Positions 1-8,680 are shown, counted from the first letter of the stretch. The stretch is DNA of 32,486 bases from CAYMCQ01 sp964389025 (GCA_964389025.1 CAYMCQ010000043.1:1-32486); one strand, 5' to 3'. Notes: generated from the sequence alone by a model not told the origin. Translations and numbers: made by a program.

Positions 1-79
1 TCCCTCAGGAAAAGACTGACCAGCGAATACAGAATCCACTGTATTCCCGCTTTTATACCGGCACTGCATTATTCCAGGC

Positions 80-526
80 ATGACAAGTTCAAGCCAGCCT
101 CCAGCAACAGTGTCCGCGACCGAATGCCGGAAGGTCCGTATCGTGGTCGCAGACGACTCGGAAGTGACATTGAAGACCGTGTCGGAATTTCTCAACGCGC
201 ATCCGGAACTGTGCGTCGCGGGGATTGCCCATGACGGCCACGAGGCGATTGCACAAGTTGAGCTTCTTCAACCAGACCTCGTGCTGATGGACATCCAGAT
301 GCCGGTGCTGAACGGCCTGCGCGCGACCGAGGAGTTGCGGAAAGAGTTCCCGGATCTGCCGGTCGTCCTCATGTCCGTGCATGACAGCGAAAGCTGGCGG
401 CAGGCCGCCGAAGAATCGGGCGCGAAGAAATTCATTTCAAAACGGGAACTCGCTTTGCGCCTGCCGGAATTATTGCGGCGATGGTTTGGAATTTCAATGC
501 AAGGAGAAACATCCACCTATGACTAA
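80..526 (+). CDS. Single-domain response regulator (receiver only)
   Basis: A 148-residue protein with one CheY-like receiver domain and no output domain. The acidic pair is in VVADDSE (about residues 22-28), the phospho-acceptor is Asp71 in LVLMDIQMP, and the conserved Lys lies in the KKFISKREL segment near residue 116. The first 18 residues are a Ser/Thr/Pro-rich tail before the domain. It probably relays phosphate from a kinase, either the one encoded two genes downstream or one upstream of the window. Its 3' end overlaps the next gene (the stop is TAA at 524-526, the next start is ATG at 519), so the two are likely co-translated. The receiver fold is clear; the partner is inferred from position. 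Confidence 0.9.
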   Translation: MTSSSQPPATVSATECRKVRIVVADDSEVTLKTVSEFLNAHPELCVAGIAHDGHEAIAQVELLQPDLVLMDIQMPVLNGLRATEELRKEFPDLPVVLMSVHDSESWRQAAEESGAKKFISKRELALRLPELLRRWFGISMQGETSTYD

Positions 527-776
527 TCCCTCCATCAACAATCACTCCATCAAATCTGCTTTCGGGCAGGCCGTGCGCCAGCATCGGCGCGCCCTCCGCA
601 TGTCACAGAAAACGCTGGGCAAACGCGCGGACTTGCACCGCACCTACATCGCTGACATCGAGCGGGGCGCGCGCAATCCATCTCTGGAAACCATCTCAAG
701 AATTGCAGGCGGGCTGGAAGTTCCGATGACAGCCCTTTTCGAGACGGTGAAATCAATGGCAGAAACCCGCCCATGA
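519..776 (+). CDS. XRE-family helix-turn-helix transcriptional regulator
   Basis: A small 85-residue Cro/C1-type DNA-binding protein. The HTH occupies about residues 15-70: FGQAVRQHRRALRMSQ, then LGKRADLHRTYIADIERG with the recognition helix, then NPSLETISRIAGGL. I chose the ATG at 519 because it has an AAGGAG ribosome site at 501-506 and the protein then starts just before the domain. Its reading frame stays open upstream to 381, but that part only shadows the receiver gene. It overlaps the receiver gene by 8 bases and the kinase gene by 4 bases (ATGA at 773-776), so all three should be translated together. It may autoregulate the cluster; that role is inference. Confidence 0.88.
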   Translation: MTNPSINNHSIKSAFGQAVRQHRRALRMSQKTLGKRADLHRTYIADIERGARNPSLETISRIAGGLEVPMTALFETVKSMAETRP

Positions 777-3097
777 TTTCCCAAATCAAAGTTACCCTGT
801 TCTCCCGCAACCTGCTGATCTCGGCAGGCCTGGTGGTTCTGCTCGTCGTCACCTTTGCGCTCTACGTTGCCTCGAGGGAACGGGTGGCGCGCGCCTTCGA
901 GCAGCGGCACCGCTCCTTCCTGCTGGCGGATGAGCTGCGGCAGTCCGGGGACGACCTCACGCGGATGGTCCGGACCTATGTCGCAACGGAAGACCCGGCT
1001 TACAAAACATACTTTCAGGACATCCTGGACATCCGCGACGGCCGGAAACCCCGGCCGGAGCATTACTGGCGGACTTATTGGATCCTCAAGCTGCCGGATG
1101 GCCCGGCCCCGCGCCCCGCGAGCGCACAGTCCGTCCCGCTGCTGGACTTGATGCGACAGGCGGGGTTCACGAAGGAGGAGTTCCATAAGCTGGCGGAGGC
1201 CAAGGCAAACTCCGATGCGCTGACGCAGCCGGAATTCGAGGCGATGAAACTGGTCGAGGCCGCCGGGCCGGAGGCCGAGGCCAACCGAGCACGAGCGATC
1301 AGGATGCTGTTTGACGAGAAGTATCATCAGGCAAAGTTCTCAGTCATGAAACCGATTGACGACTTCCTGGTGCTGGTGGATCAACGCACCCTTGCAGCCG
1401 TCCACAGCGCCGAAATTCACGCCAGGACCCTGCGGTATGTGTTTATCGCGCTCGGTCTGGGGCTGATGTTTATGCTCTGGCGCACTTACGCGGCTTTGAA
1501 CGACACGCTGGGCGGTTCCGTTAACGAGGTCTATGCGCGTATTGCCAAGATCGGGAGCGGAGATTTCTCGGCGGCCATCCCGGTGAAAGCAGGCCGGGAA
1601 AACAGCGTGATGGGCTGGCTGGCGGAAACGCAGGCCAAGCTGAACGACATTGAGCGCGAGCGCCAGCAGTCCGAAGCCGCACTCAAGAGCCTTGAGTGGA
1701 TGCTGACCCCGCGGCCTGTTACCGCGGCGACGGGCGCGACCGAGCGGGTGGGCCAGGCCTATGGCGATGTCACCGAGTTGAACACCGAGCGCACCATCCT
1801 CGACGCCGTCGGCAAGGACCTGCTCAACGACATCGTGGGCGATTACATGAACCTGCTGGAAACGTCGTCGGCTGTTTACGAGAAGAACGGGGATTACGCC
1901 TTTGGCATCTTCACCTCCGGCTGGTGTCAGGCGATGGACATGGCGTCGTTCCGCGGCTGCGGCACGAGCGACAACCGCGAGGCGCTGCGTTGCGGCAAGT
2001 GGCACTGTCACGAGTCTTGTTGGAACGATGCCTCGCGCAAATCCATGGAGACGCGTGGTCCCACGGACATCGAGTGCGCGGGCGGCATCCGGCTGCACGC
2101 GGTGCCGATTTACGCCGGCGATGAGATTGTGGGCAGCATCAACTTCGGCTACGGCGACCCGCCACGCGACCCGGCCAGGCTGCAAGCCCTGTCAGCCAAA
2201 TACGGTCTGCCGGTGGAGGAGTTGAAGCGCAACGCCGCCGCCTACGAGCGGCGACCGCCGTTCATCATCGAGCTGGCCAAGGAACGCCTGCTCGGTTCCG
2301 CGCGACTGATCGGCGAAATTGTCCAACGCAAGCGGGCCGAGGCGGAAATCCGCCAGCTCAACGTGTCGCTCGGACAGCGTGTGCGCCAGAGAACCGTGGA
2401 ATTGGAAGAGGCGGTCAAGGAGTTGGAATCGTTCTCCTACAGCGTGTCGCACGACTTGCGCGCGCCGTTGCGGGCGGTGGCCGGTTTCGGGCGCGTGTTG
2501 CAGGAAGAGCACGCCAGCCAGCTCGAAGCAGAAGGGCGGCGGGCGCTGGGCTTGATGGTGAGCGAGGCCAGGCGCATGGGACAGTTGATTGACGAGCTGC
2601 TGGCGTTCTCGCGGTTGGGCCGGCATGATCTCCGGAAGGAGAAGATTTCGCCGCCCGCGCTTGTGAGCCGCGCGCTGGAACAGTTGCGCGCGGAGCAGGC
2701 GGGCCGCGACGTGGAACTGTCCGTGGGCGAACTGATGCCTTGCCACGGCGACCCCGCGCTCCTTCAGCAGGTCTGGATCAACCTGCTCAGCAACGCCCTC
2801 AAATACACGCGGCGCCAACCCAAGCCCCGCATCACCATCGGCAGCCGCGCGGAATCCGGCGGGGCAGTTTATTTCGTCCAGGACAACGGCGTGGGTTTTG
2901 ACATGCAGTATGCCGGCAAGCTCTTCGGAGTGTTTCAACGGCTGCACAGCGAGGCGGAGTTTGAAGGCACCGGCGTGGGGCTGGCGCTGGCGCAGCGGAT
3001 CGTGCATCGCCACGGCGGCCGCATCTGGGCCGAAGCCAAATTGAACGAGGGCGCGACCTTCTATTTCTCGGTGCCGAACACCGACACAAAAGCATGA
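773..3097 (+). CDS. Membrane sensor histidine kinase with PocR-type domain
   Basis: A 774-residue sensor kinase. Order: transmembrane helix at about 12-33; a helical periplasmic region of about 190 residues with the DDLTRMVRTYV motif; second transmembrane helix at about 222-240; a HAMP-like linker to about 300; a PocR-like ligand domain at about 340-515; a coiled coil; the HisKA domain with phospho-His560 in YSVSHDLRAPL; and an HATPase_c domain at about 660-770 with N-box NLLSNALKYT, G1 DNGVGFD and G2 GTGVGLALA. The PocR-like region holds Cys385, 396, 407, 412, 416 and 435, a density suggesting metal, redox or small-ligand sensing. There is no receiver of its own, so it likely signals to the stand-alone receivers on either side. 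The kinase call is firm; the PocR assignment is pattern recognition without a search. Confidence 0.92.
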   Translation: MISQIKVTLFSRNLLISAGLVVLLVVTFALYVASRERVARAFEQRHRSFLLADELRQSGDDLTRMVRTYVATEDPAYKTYFQDILDIRDGRKPRPEHYWRTYWILKLPDGPAPRPASAQSVPLLDLMRQAGFTKEEFHKLAEAKANSDALTQPEFEAMKLVEAAGPEAEANRARAIRMLFDEKYHQAKFSVMKPIDDFLVLVDQRTLAAVHSAEIHARTLRYVFIALGLGLMFMLWRTYAALNDTLGGSVNEVYARIAKIGSGDFSAAIPVKAGRENSVMGWLAETQAKLNDIERERQQSEAALKSLEWMLTPRPVTAATGATERVGQAYGDVTELNTERTILDAVGKDLLNDIVGDYMNLLETSSAVYEKNGDYAFGIFTSGWCQAMDMASFRGCGTSDNREALRCGKWHCHESCWNDASRKSMETRGPTDIECAGGIRLHAVPIYAGDEIVGSINFGYGDPPRDPARLQALSAKYGLPVEELKRNAAAYERRPPFIIELAKERLLGSARLIGEIVQRKRAEAEIRQLNVSLGQRVRQRTVELEEAVKELESFSYSVSHDLRAPLRAVAGFGRVLQEEHASQLEAEGRRALGLMVSEARRMGQLIDELLAFSRLGRHDLRKEKISPPALVSRALEQLRAEQAGRDVELSVGELMPCHGDPALLQQVWINLLSNALKYTRRQPKPRITIGSRAESGGAVYFVQDNGVGFDMQYAGKLFGVFQRLHSEAEFEGTGVGLALAQRIVHRHGGRIWAEAKLNEGATFYFSVPNTDTKA

Positions 3098-3188
3098 AGC
3101 CCCGCAAGACATCCTTTCAGGAAAGTTTCCAGAACTCCCAGATCGCGCCTCTGGGCAAGGAACCGATTGGCGCTTCCGTGGTCGCGCC

Positions 3189-3283
3189 AGCGTCTTGGAG
3201 TGCGGCAGTCCTCTGCCGCTTTCGCAACGCCGGGACTCCCCCGCAAAAGCGCCAGAGGACTGGCGCACTCCAAAACCTCGCGG
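3189..3283. repeat. REP-like hairpin pair, family 1, reversed order
   Basis: This fills most of the 295-base gap between the PocR kinase and the next receiver. Two perfect 7-bp stems with 4-base loops are present: GCGGCAG-TCCT-CTGCCGC at 3202-3219 and GCGCCAG-AGGA-CTGGCGC at 3249-3266. They are flanked by CGTCTTGGAGT on the left and ACTCCAAAACCTCGCG on the right. The two hairpins belong to the same family as the copies at 8681-9960, but they occur in the opposite order. I see no other gene or convincing promoter in 3098-3392. Confidence 0.85.
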
Positions 3284-3392
3284 GGCTTCAGTCGGTTGAT
3301 GGAATCTTTCCACGATACAATTATTGCTACTCCGGGTCGGTCTGGAACGGAACTGCCCCGCAATCTTTAATCCAAGCCACACGATAAACACC

Positions 3393-3833
3393 ATGAACAA
3401 CCAAACTGAAATCCTGCTCATCGAGGACAACCCGCGCGACGCCGAACTGACGATCCACGCGCTGCGCAAACGCAATCTCGCCAACAACGTTGTTCACCTC
3501 GTCGATGGCGTCGCGGCGCTGGACTATCTCTTTGCGACTGGCGCGTATGTGGGCCGTGATGTGAACCATCAGCCCCGCGTCGTGCTGCTTGACCTCAAGC
3601 TGCCCAAGGTTGACGGCTTGGAAGTGCTCCGCCGCATCAAAGGCGACGCGCACCTCAAAAATGTTCCCGTGGTGGTGCTCACCTCCTCGCGCGAGGAGCG
3701 GGATGTCGTGACAAGCTACCAGCTCGGCGTCAACAGCTACATCGTCAAGCCGGTGGATTGGGAGAACTTTTCAACTGCTGTGGCGGACCTCGGCTGCTAC
3801 TGGCTGTTGTTGAATGAACTGCCGCCGGCTTGA
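3393..3833 (+). CDS. Rcp1-like response regulator (receiver only)
   Basis: A 146-residue receiver of the type usually partnered with phytochrome-like kinases. Features are IEDNPRDAELT with the acidic pair, a long beta2-alpha2 region (LVDGVAALDYLFATG), phospho-acceptor Asp67 in VVLLDLKLPKVDG, VVVLTSS and YIVKPVDW. The extended loop before the phospho-Asp and the lack of any output domain are typical of this subgroup. The ATG at 3393 is used because the domain starts there; the open frame to 3324 would only add 23 residues with no family likeness. It precedes the receiver-PAS-PAS-GAF gene by 7 bases. It likely receives phosphate from the PocR kinase, which is inference from its position. Confidence 0.9.
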   Translation: MNNQTEILLIEDNPRDAELTIHALRKRNLANNVVHLVDGVAALDYLFATGAYVGRDVNHQPRVVLLDLKLPKVDGLEVLRRIKGDAHLKNVPVVVLTSSREERDVVTSYQLGVNSYIVKPVDWENFSTAVADLGCYWLLLNELPPA

Positions 3834-3840
3834 TACGAAA

Positions 3841-5745
3841 ATGGCCACTCCCATTCGAGTTCTAATCCTGGAAGACCGTCCCGCCGACGCGGACTTGATA
3901 GTCAGCGAGCTGCGCCGCGCCGGCTTCGATCCGGACGTGCGCCGCGTGGACACCGAAACCGGCTTCACCGCCGCGCTCGACGCGTCACTGGACCTGATAC
4001 TCGCCGATTACCAGTTGCCCGGCTGGAACGGAATCAAGGCGTTGGTCGTCCTGAAAGCGAGCGGACTGGACATCCCATTCATCATCGTCTCAGGCACCAT
4101 CGGCGAGGACATCGCGGTGGCGGCGATGCGCAACGGCGCGGAGGATTTTCTGATCAAAGACCGGCTGGCCCGCCTCGGCCCTGCAGTCAAACAGTCCCTT
4201 GAGCGAAAGTGCCTCCGGGCGGAACGCCAACAGGCGGAGAAAGAATTGCGCCGGAGCGAGGAGCGTTTCCGCGACCTGTTCGAGAACGCGAACGACCTGA
4301 TCCAGAGCGTCCGGCCGGATGGCACGTTCCTTTACGTCAACCGGGCCTGGCGCGAGGCGCTGGGCTACAGCGCGGAGGAGGTGGCCGGCCTTTCAATGCA
4401 AGACATCATTGACCCGTCATGCATGAGCCACTGCATGGCGATGTTCCAACGAGTGCTGGCAGGCGAGAAGTTGCCCCGCGTGGAGGCCATGTTTCGGACG
4501 AAGGACGGACGCACGATACATCTCGAAGGGAGCAGCAACTGTCGCTTCGAGGACGGCCAGCCGGTCTCCACACGCTCGATCTTCCGCGACATCACCGAGC
4601 GCAAGCAGGCAGCGGAGGTTCTGCAACGAACCGAGCGACTGTATCGGAGCGCGATTGCCGCCGCCGGCGCGGTGCCGTATGACTACGATTACCAAACACG
4701 GACATACCTGTTCATCGGCGAAGGGATCGAGCAGTTGACCGGCTACCGTCCGGAGGAGATTTCCGGCCCGCTCTGGCGACAAATCATCCAGGAATCCGTC
4801 ATGCTCGGCGAGGCGGCGGGGTTGGGCAAAGACGATGCGGCGCAACGCGTCCTGCGGGGCGAAATCCGGCATTGGCGCTCAGACATGCGCATCATCACCC
4901 GCGACGGAAAAACCCGCTGGCTGTCGGATGTCTCCGTGCAAAAACTTGACGATGCTGGGCGGGTGATCGGCTCGACGGGCATCCTTCAGGACATCACCGA
5001 ACGCAAAAAGGCCGAAGTGAGCATCCGGAAATTGAACCGCACCTACGCGGTGTGGAGCGCCATAAATCAGTTGATCGTCCGCGAACGCGACCCGCAGACC
5101 ATCCTGGACGGGGCCTGCCGCATTGCGGTGGAGAAAGGCGGCTTGCGCCTGGCGCTGATCACCAGCCCGGAAACTCAAGGCGACGGTTTGAAGCTCGCAG
5201 CGCACGCAGGAGCGTCGCCAGACACGCTGGCGATCCTCGGTAAAATTTTCGCCGCCCCGCGGCGACAGGCCAGTTTCACAAGCAAGGCGTTCACCACCGG
5301 CGTCCACTCCATTTGCAATGACATCGAGCACGACCCGCAAGCCGCGCCCTGGCGCGAGGCCGCGTTGAAACGAGGCTACCGCTCCTCGGTGATGCTGCCA
5401 TTGAAGTCCGGTAAAAGTGTGATCGGCACTTTCAACCTTTACGCCGGCGAGCCAGGTTTTTTCGACGCCGACGAGATGGCGCTGCTCGACGAACTGGCGA
5501 GGGACATCAGCTTTGCACTGGAAGTAACCCGGCAGGAGACGCAACGCCGGGAGGCGGAAGAGGCGCTCAAACAGCGCGCGGCTGACCTTGAACGGTTCCA
5601 TCGCCTGAGCGTCGGGCGTGAATTGCAGATGATTGAACTGAAAAAAGAGGTCAATGAGTTTGCCGCGCTGGCGGGCCGGATTCCGCCTCATGATTTGTCG
5701 TTCCTCGAAAGACAAACTGTCAAAACCGGCTCCGACCATGAATGA
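3841..5745 (+). CDS. Receiver-PAS-PAS-GAF signalling protein without kinase domain
   Basis: A 634-residue soluble protein. Order: receiver 5-120 with phospho-acceptor Asp56 in LILADYQLPGWNG; PAS/PAC 1 at about 140-255, ending in the FRDITERKQA linker; PAS/PAC 2 at about 265-392, ending in LQDITERKKAE; GAF at about 405-560; then a coiled coil with VGRELQMIELKKEVN. That last motif normally leads into a histidine kinase dimerisation domain, but here the protein stops 34 residues later, so no HisKA or HATPase follows. The ATG at 3841 is chosen over an upstream in-frame ATG at 3814 that lies inside the preceding gene. Its 3' end overlaps the hybrid kinase start by 8 bases, suggesting that the two act together as a split sensor and kinase. 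The domains are clear; the pairing is inferred. Confidence 0.9.
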   Translation: MATPIRVLILEDRPADADLIVSELRRAGFDPDVRRVDTETGFTAALDASLDLILADYQLPGWNGIKALVVLKASGLDIPFIIVSGTIGEDIAVAAMRNGAEDFLIKDRLARLGPAVKQSLERKCLRAERQQAEKELRRSEERFRDLFENANDLIQSVRPDGTFLYVNRAWREALGYSAEEVAGLSMQDIIDPSCMSHCMAMFQRVLAGEKLPRVEAMFRTKDGRTIHLEGSSNCRFEDGQPVSTRSIFRDITERKQAAEVLQRTERLYRSAIAAAGAVPYDYDYQTRTYLFIGEGIEQLTGYRPEEISGPLWRQIIQESVMLGEAAGLGKDDAAQRVLRGEIRHWRSDMRIITRDGKTRWLSDVSVQKLDDAGRVIGSTGILQDITERKKAEVSIRKLNRTYAVWSAINQLIVRERDPQTILDGACRIAVEKGGLRLALITSPETQGDGLKLAAHAGASPDTLAILGKIFAAPRRQASFTSKAFTTGVHSICNDIEHDPQAAPWREAALKRGYRSSVMLPLKSGKSVIGTFNLYAGEPGFFDADEMALLDELARDISFALEVTRQETQRREAEEALKQRAADLERFHRLSVGRELQMIELKKEVNEFAALAGRIPPHDLSFLERQTVKTGSDHE

Positions 5746-7855
5746 ATCTCCCGTCCGTCCTATCAAAGACCGGCCTGTGCGTCTGCTCACGGTGGTGGTG
5801 ACGCTCACGTTGGTGACGCTCGGCTGGTTAAGCTGGACGGCCTACCGCAACTACCGCTTTGTGAACAAACAGTTGCCGGTGATCAGTCGCATGGAGGAAC
5901 TCCGGGACGAAATCGTCCTCTTCGATGAGGTCTTGACCATGTCGGCGCGGATGGCGGCGGCCACCGGCGACCTCAAATGGGAGGCGCGCTACCGCCAGGT
6001 TGGTCCGCAACTGGATCGGGCGCTCAAAGAAGCCATGCGCCTGGTGCCGGGATTGGCCGGCAGTCAGGCAGCGGCGCAGACGGACGCTGCCAACACCAGG
6101 CTGGTCGTCATGGAAAAACGTGCCTTCGAGCTGGTGCGGCAGGGACAGCAGCCGAAGGCGCAACAGTTGTTGTCGGGCAAGGAATATGAAACCCAAAAGA
6201 AGGTCTATGCCGCCGGCATGACGGAATTGAACCGCCTGATGAAGCAGGTCATCGCCTCAGCCCGGGCGCGACAGCAGGATCAGACGCTTTGGAGCATCGG
6301 CACGGCAGCCATCTCGGTCATGCTGCTGATCCTTGGCTGGTGGTTCGTGGTGCGGGCCACGCGCCAGTGGCAGACAGCCTTGACAGAAAGCAATGAGAAA
6401 CTAAACCGCCACGCCGAGGAATTGAAGAAAATCACCCACAACCTCGACGAGGAAGTGAACGAGCGCACGAAGCAGCTCAACGAGTCGAAATCGGCCCTGT
6501 TGAACATGATGGAAGACGCGGTGCGCAACCGGGACAAAGTGGAAGAAGCCTACACGAAACTCAAACGCGAGGTTGCAGAACGAAAGAAGGTGGAAGAACA
6601 GCTCCGTCAATCGCAAAAGATGGAGGGCATCGGCCAGTTGGCCGGCGGCGTGGCGCACGATTTCAACAACATCCTCACCGTGATCCAGGGACACGCGACC
6701 CTCGCGCAGATGGGCGAAAAATTACCCCCAAGCGTCACCGAATCAATCAAGCAGATTTCCCGCGCCTCCGAGCGCGCGGCAAACCTCACGCGCCAACTGT
6801 TGATGTTCAGCCGCAAGCAGGTGTTGGAGGTTGCCACACTGGACCTGAACCAGGTTGTGACGGACATGACGAAGATGTTGCGGCGGATCATCGGCGAGCA
6901 GGTGACGCTGGATTGCAGTTTTCACCCGCAACCGCTGCTGGTGAAGGCGGACGCCGGCATGCTCGAACAAGTGCTGATGAACCTTGCCGTGAACGCGCGC
7001 GACGCCATGCCGCAGGGCGGAAGCCTGGCGATCCGCACGTCCATCCAGCGCATCACCGACACGGAAGTGCGGCGGAATACAGAAGCTTCGACCGGTGATT
7101 TTGTCTGCCTGACCGTCACCGACACCGGCTGCGGCATCGCACCAGAAAATTTAGATCGCATTTTCGAGCCGTTCTTCACAACCAAGGAAGTCGGCAAAGG
7201 CACCGGACTCGGGCTGGCGACAGTTTACGGCATCGTGAAGCAGCACAATGGCTGGATAAAAGTCGCGAGCGAACCCCGCGAAGGCACGCGCTTTGAAATT
7301 TTTCTGCCGCAAACACTCGATGCTCCCGCCAAAGCCAGCGGCGACACAAGCCGTTTCAAAAAAACCGCCCAAGGTTCAGAAACCATCCTTGTCGTCGAAG
7401 ACGAAGAACCGGTCCGCGAGCTTGTCAGTTCCATTCTCGGGGGATACGGCTACCGCGTGCTTGAAGCCGGATCCGGCGAGGACGCGCTGCGCATCTGGAG
7501 GAAGCAAAAAGACAAAATAGCCCTGCTCCTGACCGACCTGGTCATGCCGGGCGGAATGATGGGGCGGGAACTCGGCCAGCGATTGCTCGCCGACAAGCCG
7601 CAGTTGAAGGTGATTTACACCAGCGGTTACAACACGGAGACAACCGACGGCAATTTCGCGTTGCGCGAAGGTCTCAACTATTTGCACAAACCGTATGACC
7701 CGGCCAAACTCGCCGAGATTGTCCGAAATTGTCTGGATCATTCAGTGGAAAAAACCGATGCGCCGGCAATGCCTTCCAAAGCGGCATTGACCGCAGCTTT
7801 CAAGGCAGCCACTCGCGCCTCCAACGGGAAATCGGACGGCGCTTCGAGCGTGTAG
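5738..7855 (+). CDS. Membrane hybrid histidine kinase with C-terminal receiver
   Basis: A 705-residue hybrid kinase. Transmembrane helices at about 15-34 and 186-205 bracket a helical extracytoplasmic domain of about 150 residues. A long coiled coil (210-295) follows, then HisKA with phospho-His307 in GGVAHDFNNILTV, then HATPase_c at about 410-545 with NLAVNARDAMPQGG, DTGCGIAP and GTGLGLATVYGI, and finally a receiver at about 573-690 with VVEDEEPVREL, LLLTDLVMPGG and YLHKPYDP. This is the 4-family (NtrB-like) DHp type common in hybrid kinases. The ATG at 5738 overlaps the previous gene by 8 bases. The last 118 bases also lie under the 3' end of the convergent M14 peptidase gene. Phosphorelay to the nearby single receivers is plausible but inferred. 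Confidence 0.92.
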   Translation: MNESPVRPIKDRPVRLLTVVVTLTLVTLGWLSWTAYRNYRFVNKQLPVISRMEELRDEIVLFDEVLTMSARMAAATGDLKWEARYRQVGPQLDRALKEAMRLVPGLAGSQAAAQTDAANTRLVVMEKRAFELVRQGQQPKAQQLLSGKEYETQKKVYAAGMTELNRLMKQVIASARARQQDQTLWSIGTAAISVMLLILGWWFVVRATRQWQTALTESNEKLNRHAEELKKITHNLDEEVNERTKQLNESKSALLNMMEDAVRNRDKVEEAYTKLKREVAERKKVEEQLRQSQKMEGIGQLAGGVAHDFNNILTVIQGHATLAQMGEKLPPSVTESIKQISRASERAANLTRQLLMFSRKQVLEVATLDLNQVVTDMTKMLRRIIGEQVTLDCSFHPQPLLVKADAGMLEQVLMNLAVNARDAMPQGGSLAIRTSIQRITDTEVRRNTEASTGDFVCLTVTDTGCGIAPENLDRIFEPFFTTKEVGKGTGLGLATVYGIVKQHNGWIKVASEPREGTRFEIFLPQTLDAPAKASGDTSRFKKTAQGSETILVVEDEEPVRELVSSILGGYGYRVLEAGSGEDALRIWRKQKDKIALLLTDLVMPGGMMGRELGQRLLADKPQLKVIYTSGYNTETTDGNFALREGLNYLHKPYDPAKLAEIVRNCLDHSVEKTDAPAMPSKAALTAAFKAATRASNGKSDGASSV

Positions 7856-8559
7856 GACAACGGCGTTTTGTGCGTCATCAGATAAAACGCCTCCGGCCAG
7901 TCCGGGCGCAATCGCGGGTCTGTGACCGGACGGATGATTCCGTTTTGGGCCGGGCGGCCTTCGATGAGTTCCGAGCGGTCAACCGGACAAACTCTGGCGA
8001 CTGCTTCAACGATCTTCCCCGCGAGGCCCGGCAAATTATCAGGGTTCAATTCATAAACGTAAAACCCGTTCGACTCCCAATCTTCGTGCAACTGCAACGT
8101 GAGGTCGAACCGCCGCTGACGCTCAAGCCACGCTACGTGTGCGCGGACTTCGGCGGTTTGCGGGTTGCGATAATCGCGGTTTAAGTCCTTGCCGTCGGCG
8201 TTCTCCCGGCGGTTCAACTTGAAGCCGGCGGGGTTCAGACAGGGCAGCAGAAAAATTTCCGCGTCGGGCGGCCAGTTGTTTTCCTGAAGCAGTTGCAGCG
8301 CGGCGAGCGGCCCGGCCGGTTCGTCACCGTGAATGCCGGTGGAAATGTAAACGCGGAGCGCGGAGTGCGGAGTGCGGAGTGAAGAAGCTGCGCGAGTGAG
8401 CGCGAGCAATTTCGACTCCTGCGTTTCAAAAAAAGTTTCGGAAGCCCATCCGTGTTTTTTTGCGGCGGCTTCGATGTCGCCGAGAACTTTTAGGATGTCA
8501 ATCGTCTCGCCGTGATAGCCGCCGTGATTCTTGCCGAGTTTTTGCACGCGAAAAATCAT
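7738..8559 (-). CDS. M14-family zinc carboxypeptidase / succinylglutamate desuccinylase-like
   Basis: A 273-residue metallopeptidase-like protein. Zinc ligands are His77 and Glu80 in STGIHGDEPAG and His158 in LQLHEDWES. The substrate-binding motif is KDLNRDYRNPQ (about 124-134), and the catalytic Glu is Glu239 in YTLEAPSDFP. The fold matches small cytoplasmic M14 enzymes that cleave peptide or amino-acyl amides. No signal peptide is seen. The ATG at 8559 puts the family N-terminus (KLGKNHGGYHGETID) right at the start; an in-frame ATG at 8631 would add 24 unlikely residues. Residues 59-70 come from a 7-bp tandem repeat just before the zinc motif. The 3' end overlaps the hybrid kinase gene by 118 bases. 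Confidence 0.85.
   Translation of the reverse strand: MIFRVQKLGKNHGGYHGETIDILKVLGDIEAAAKKHGWASETFFETQESKLLALTRAASSLRTPHSALRVYISTGIHGDEPAGPLAALQLLQENNWPPDAEIFLLPCLNPAGFKLNRRENADGKDLNRDYRNPQTAEVRAHVAWLERQRRFDLTLQLHEDWESNGFYVYELNPDNLPGLAGKIVEAVARVCPVDRSELIEGRPAQNGIIRPVTDPRLRPDWPEAFYLMTHKTPLSYTLEAPSDFPLEARVAALKAAVNAALEGIAGASVFSTE
8353..8380. repeat. Four heptamer tandem repeats inside the M14 gene
   Basis: Four adjacent 7-bp units are present: GCGGAGC once, then GCGGAGT three times. They encode part of the SSLRTPHSALRV segment of the M14 protein on the minus strand, upstream of its zinc-binding codons. Because seven is not a multiple of three, gain or loss of one unit would shift the reading frame. 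Confidence 0.85.
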
Positions 8560-8680
8560 GCAACTTGTCGCGCCGAAATGCAATGAAAGCGGAAGCCGCG
8601 GAGACGCAAAGAAGTTTTGCTCGCCGGACATTTTTCAAGGGCATTTCCGTTGAGCATGGGCGCACACGGTTCACGGGGTA

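Noticed and set aside
1..79. Promoter or RNA gene at the left edge
   Set aside because: The short segment shows only a weak inverted repeat (AATACAGAATCCACTGTATT) and no convincing promoter boxes.
2192..3487. Minus-strand open frame of 431 residues
   Set aside because: Antisense of the PocR kinase and the repeat; composition is that of a shadow frame.
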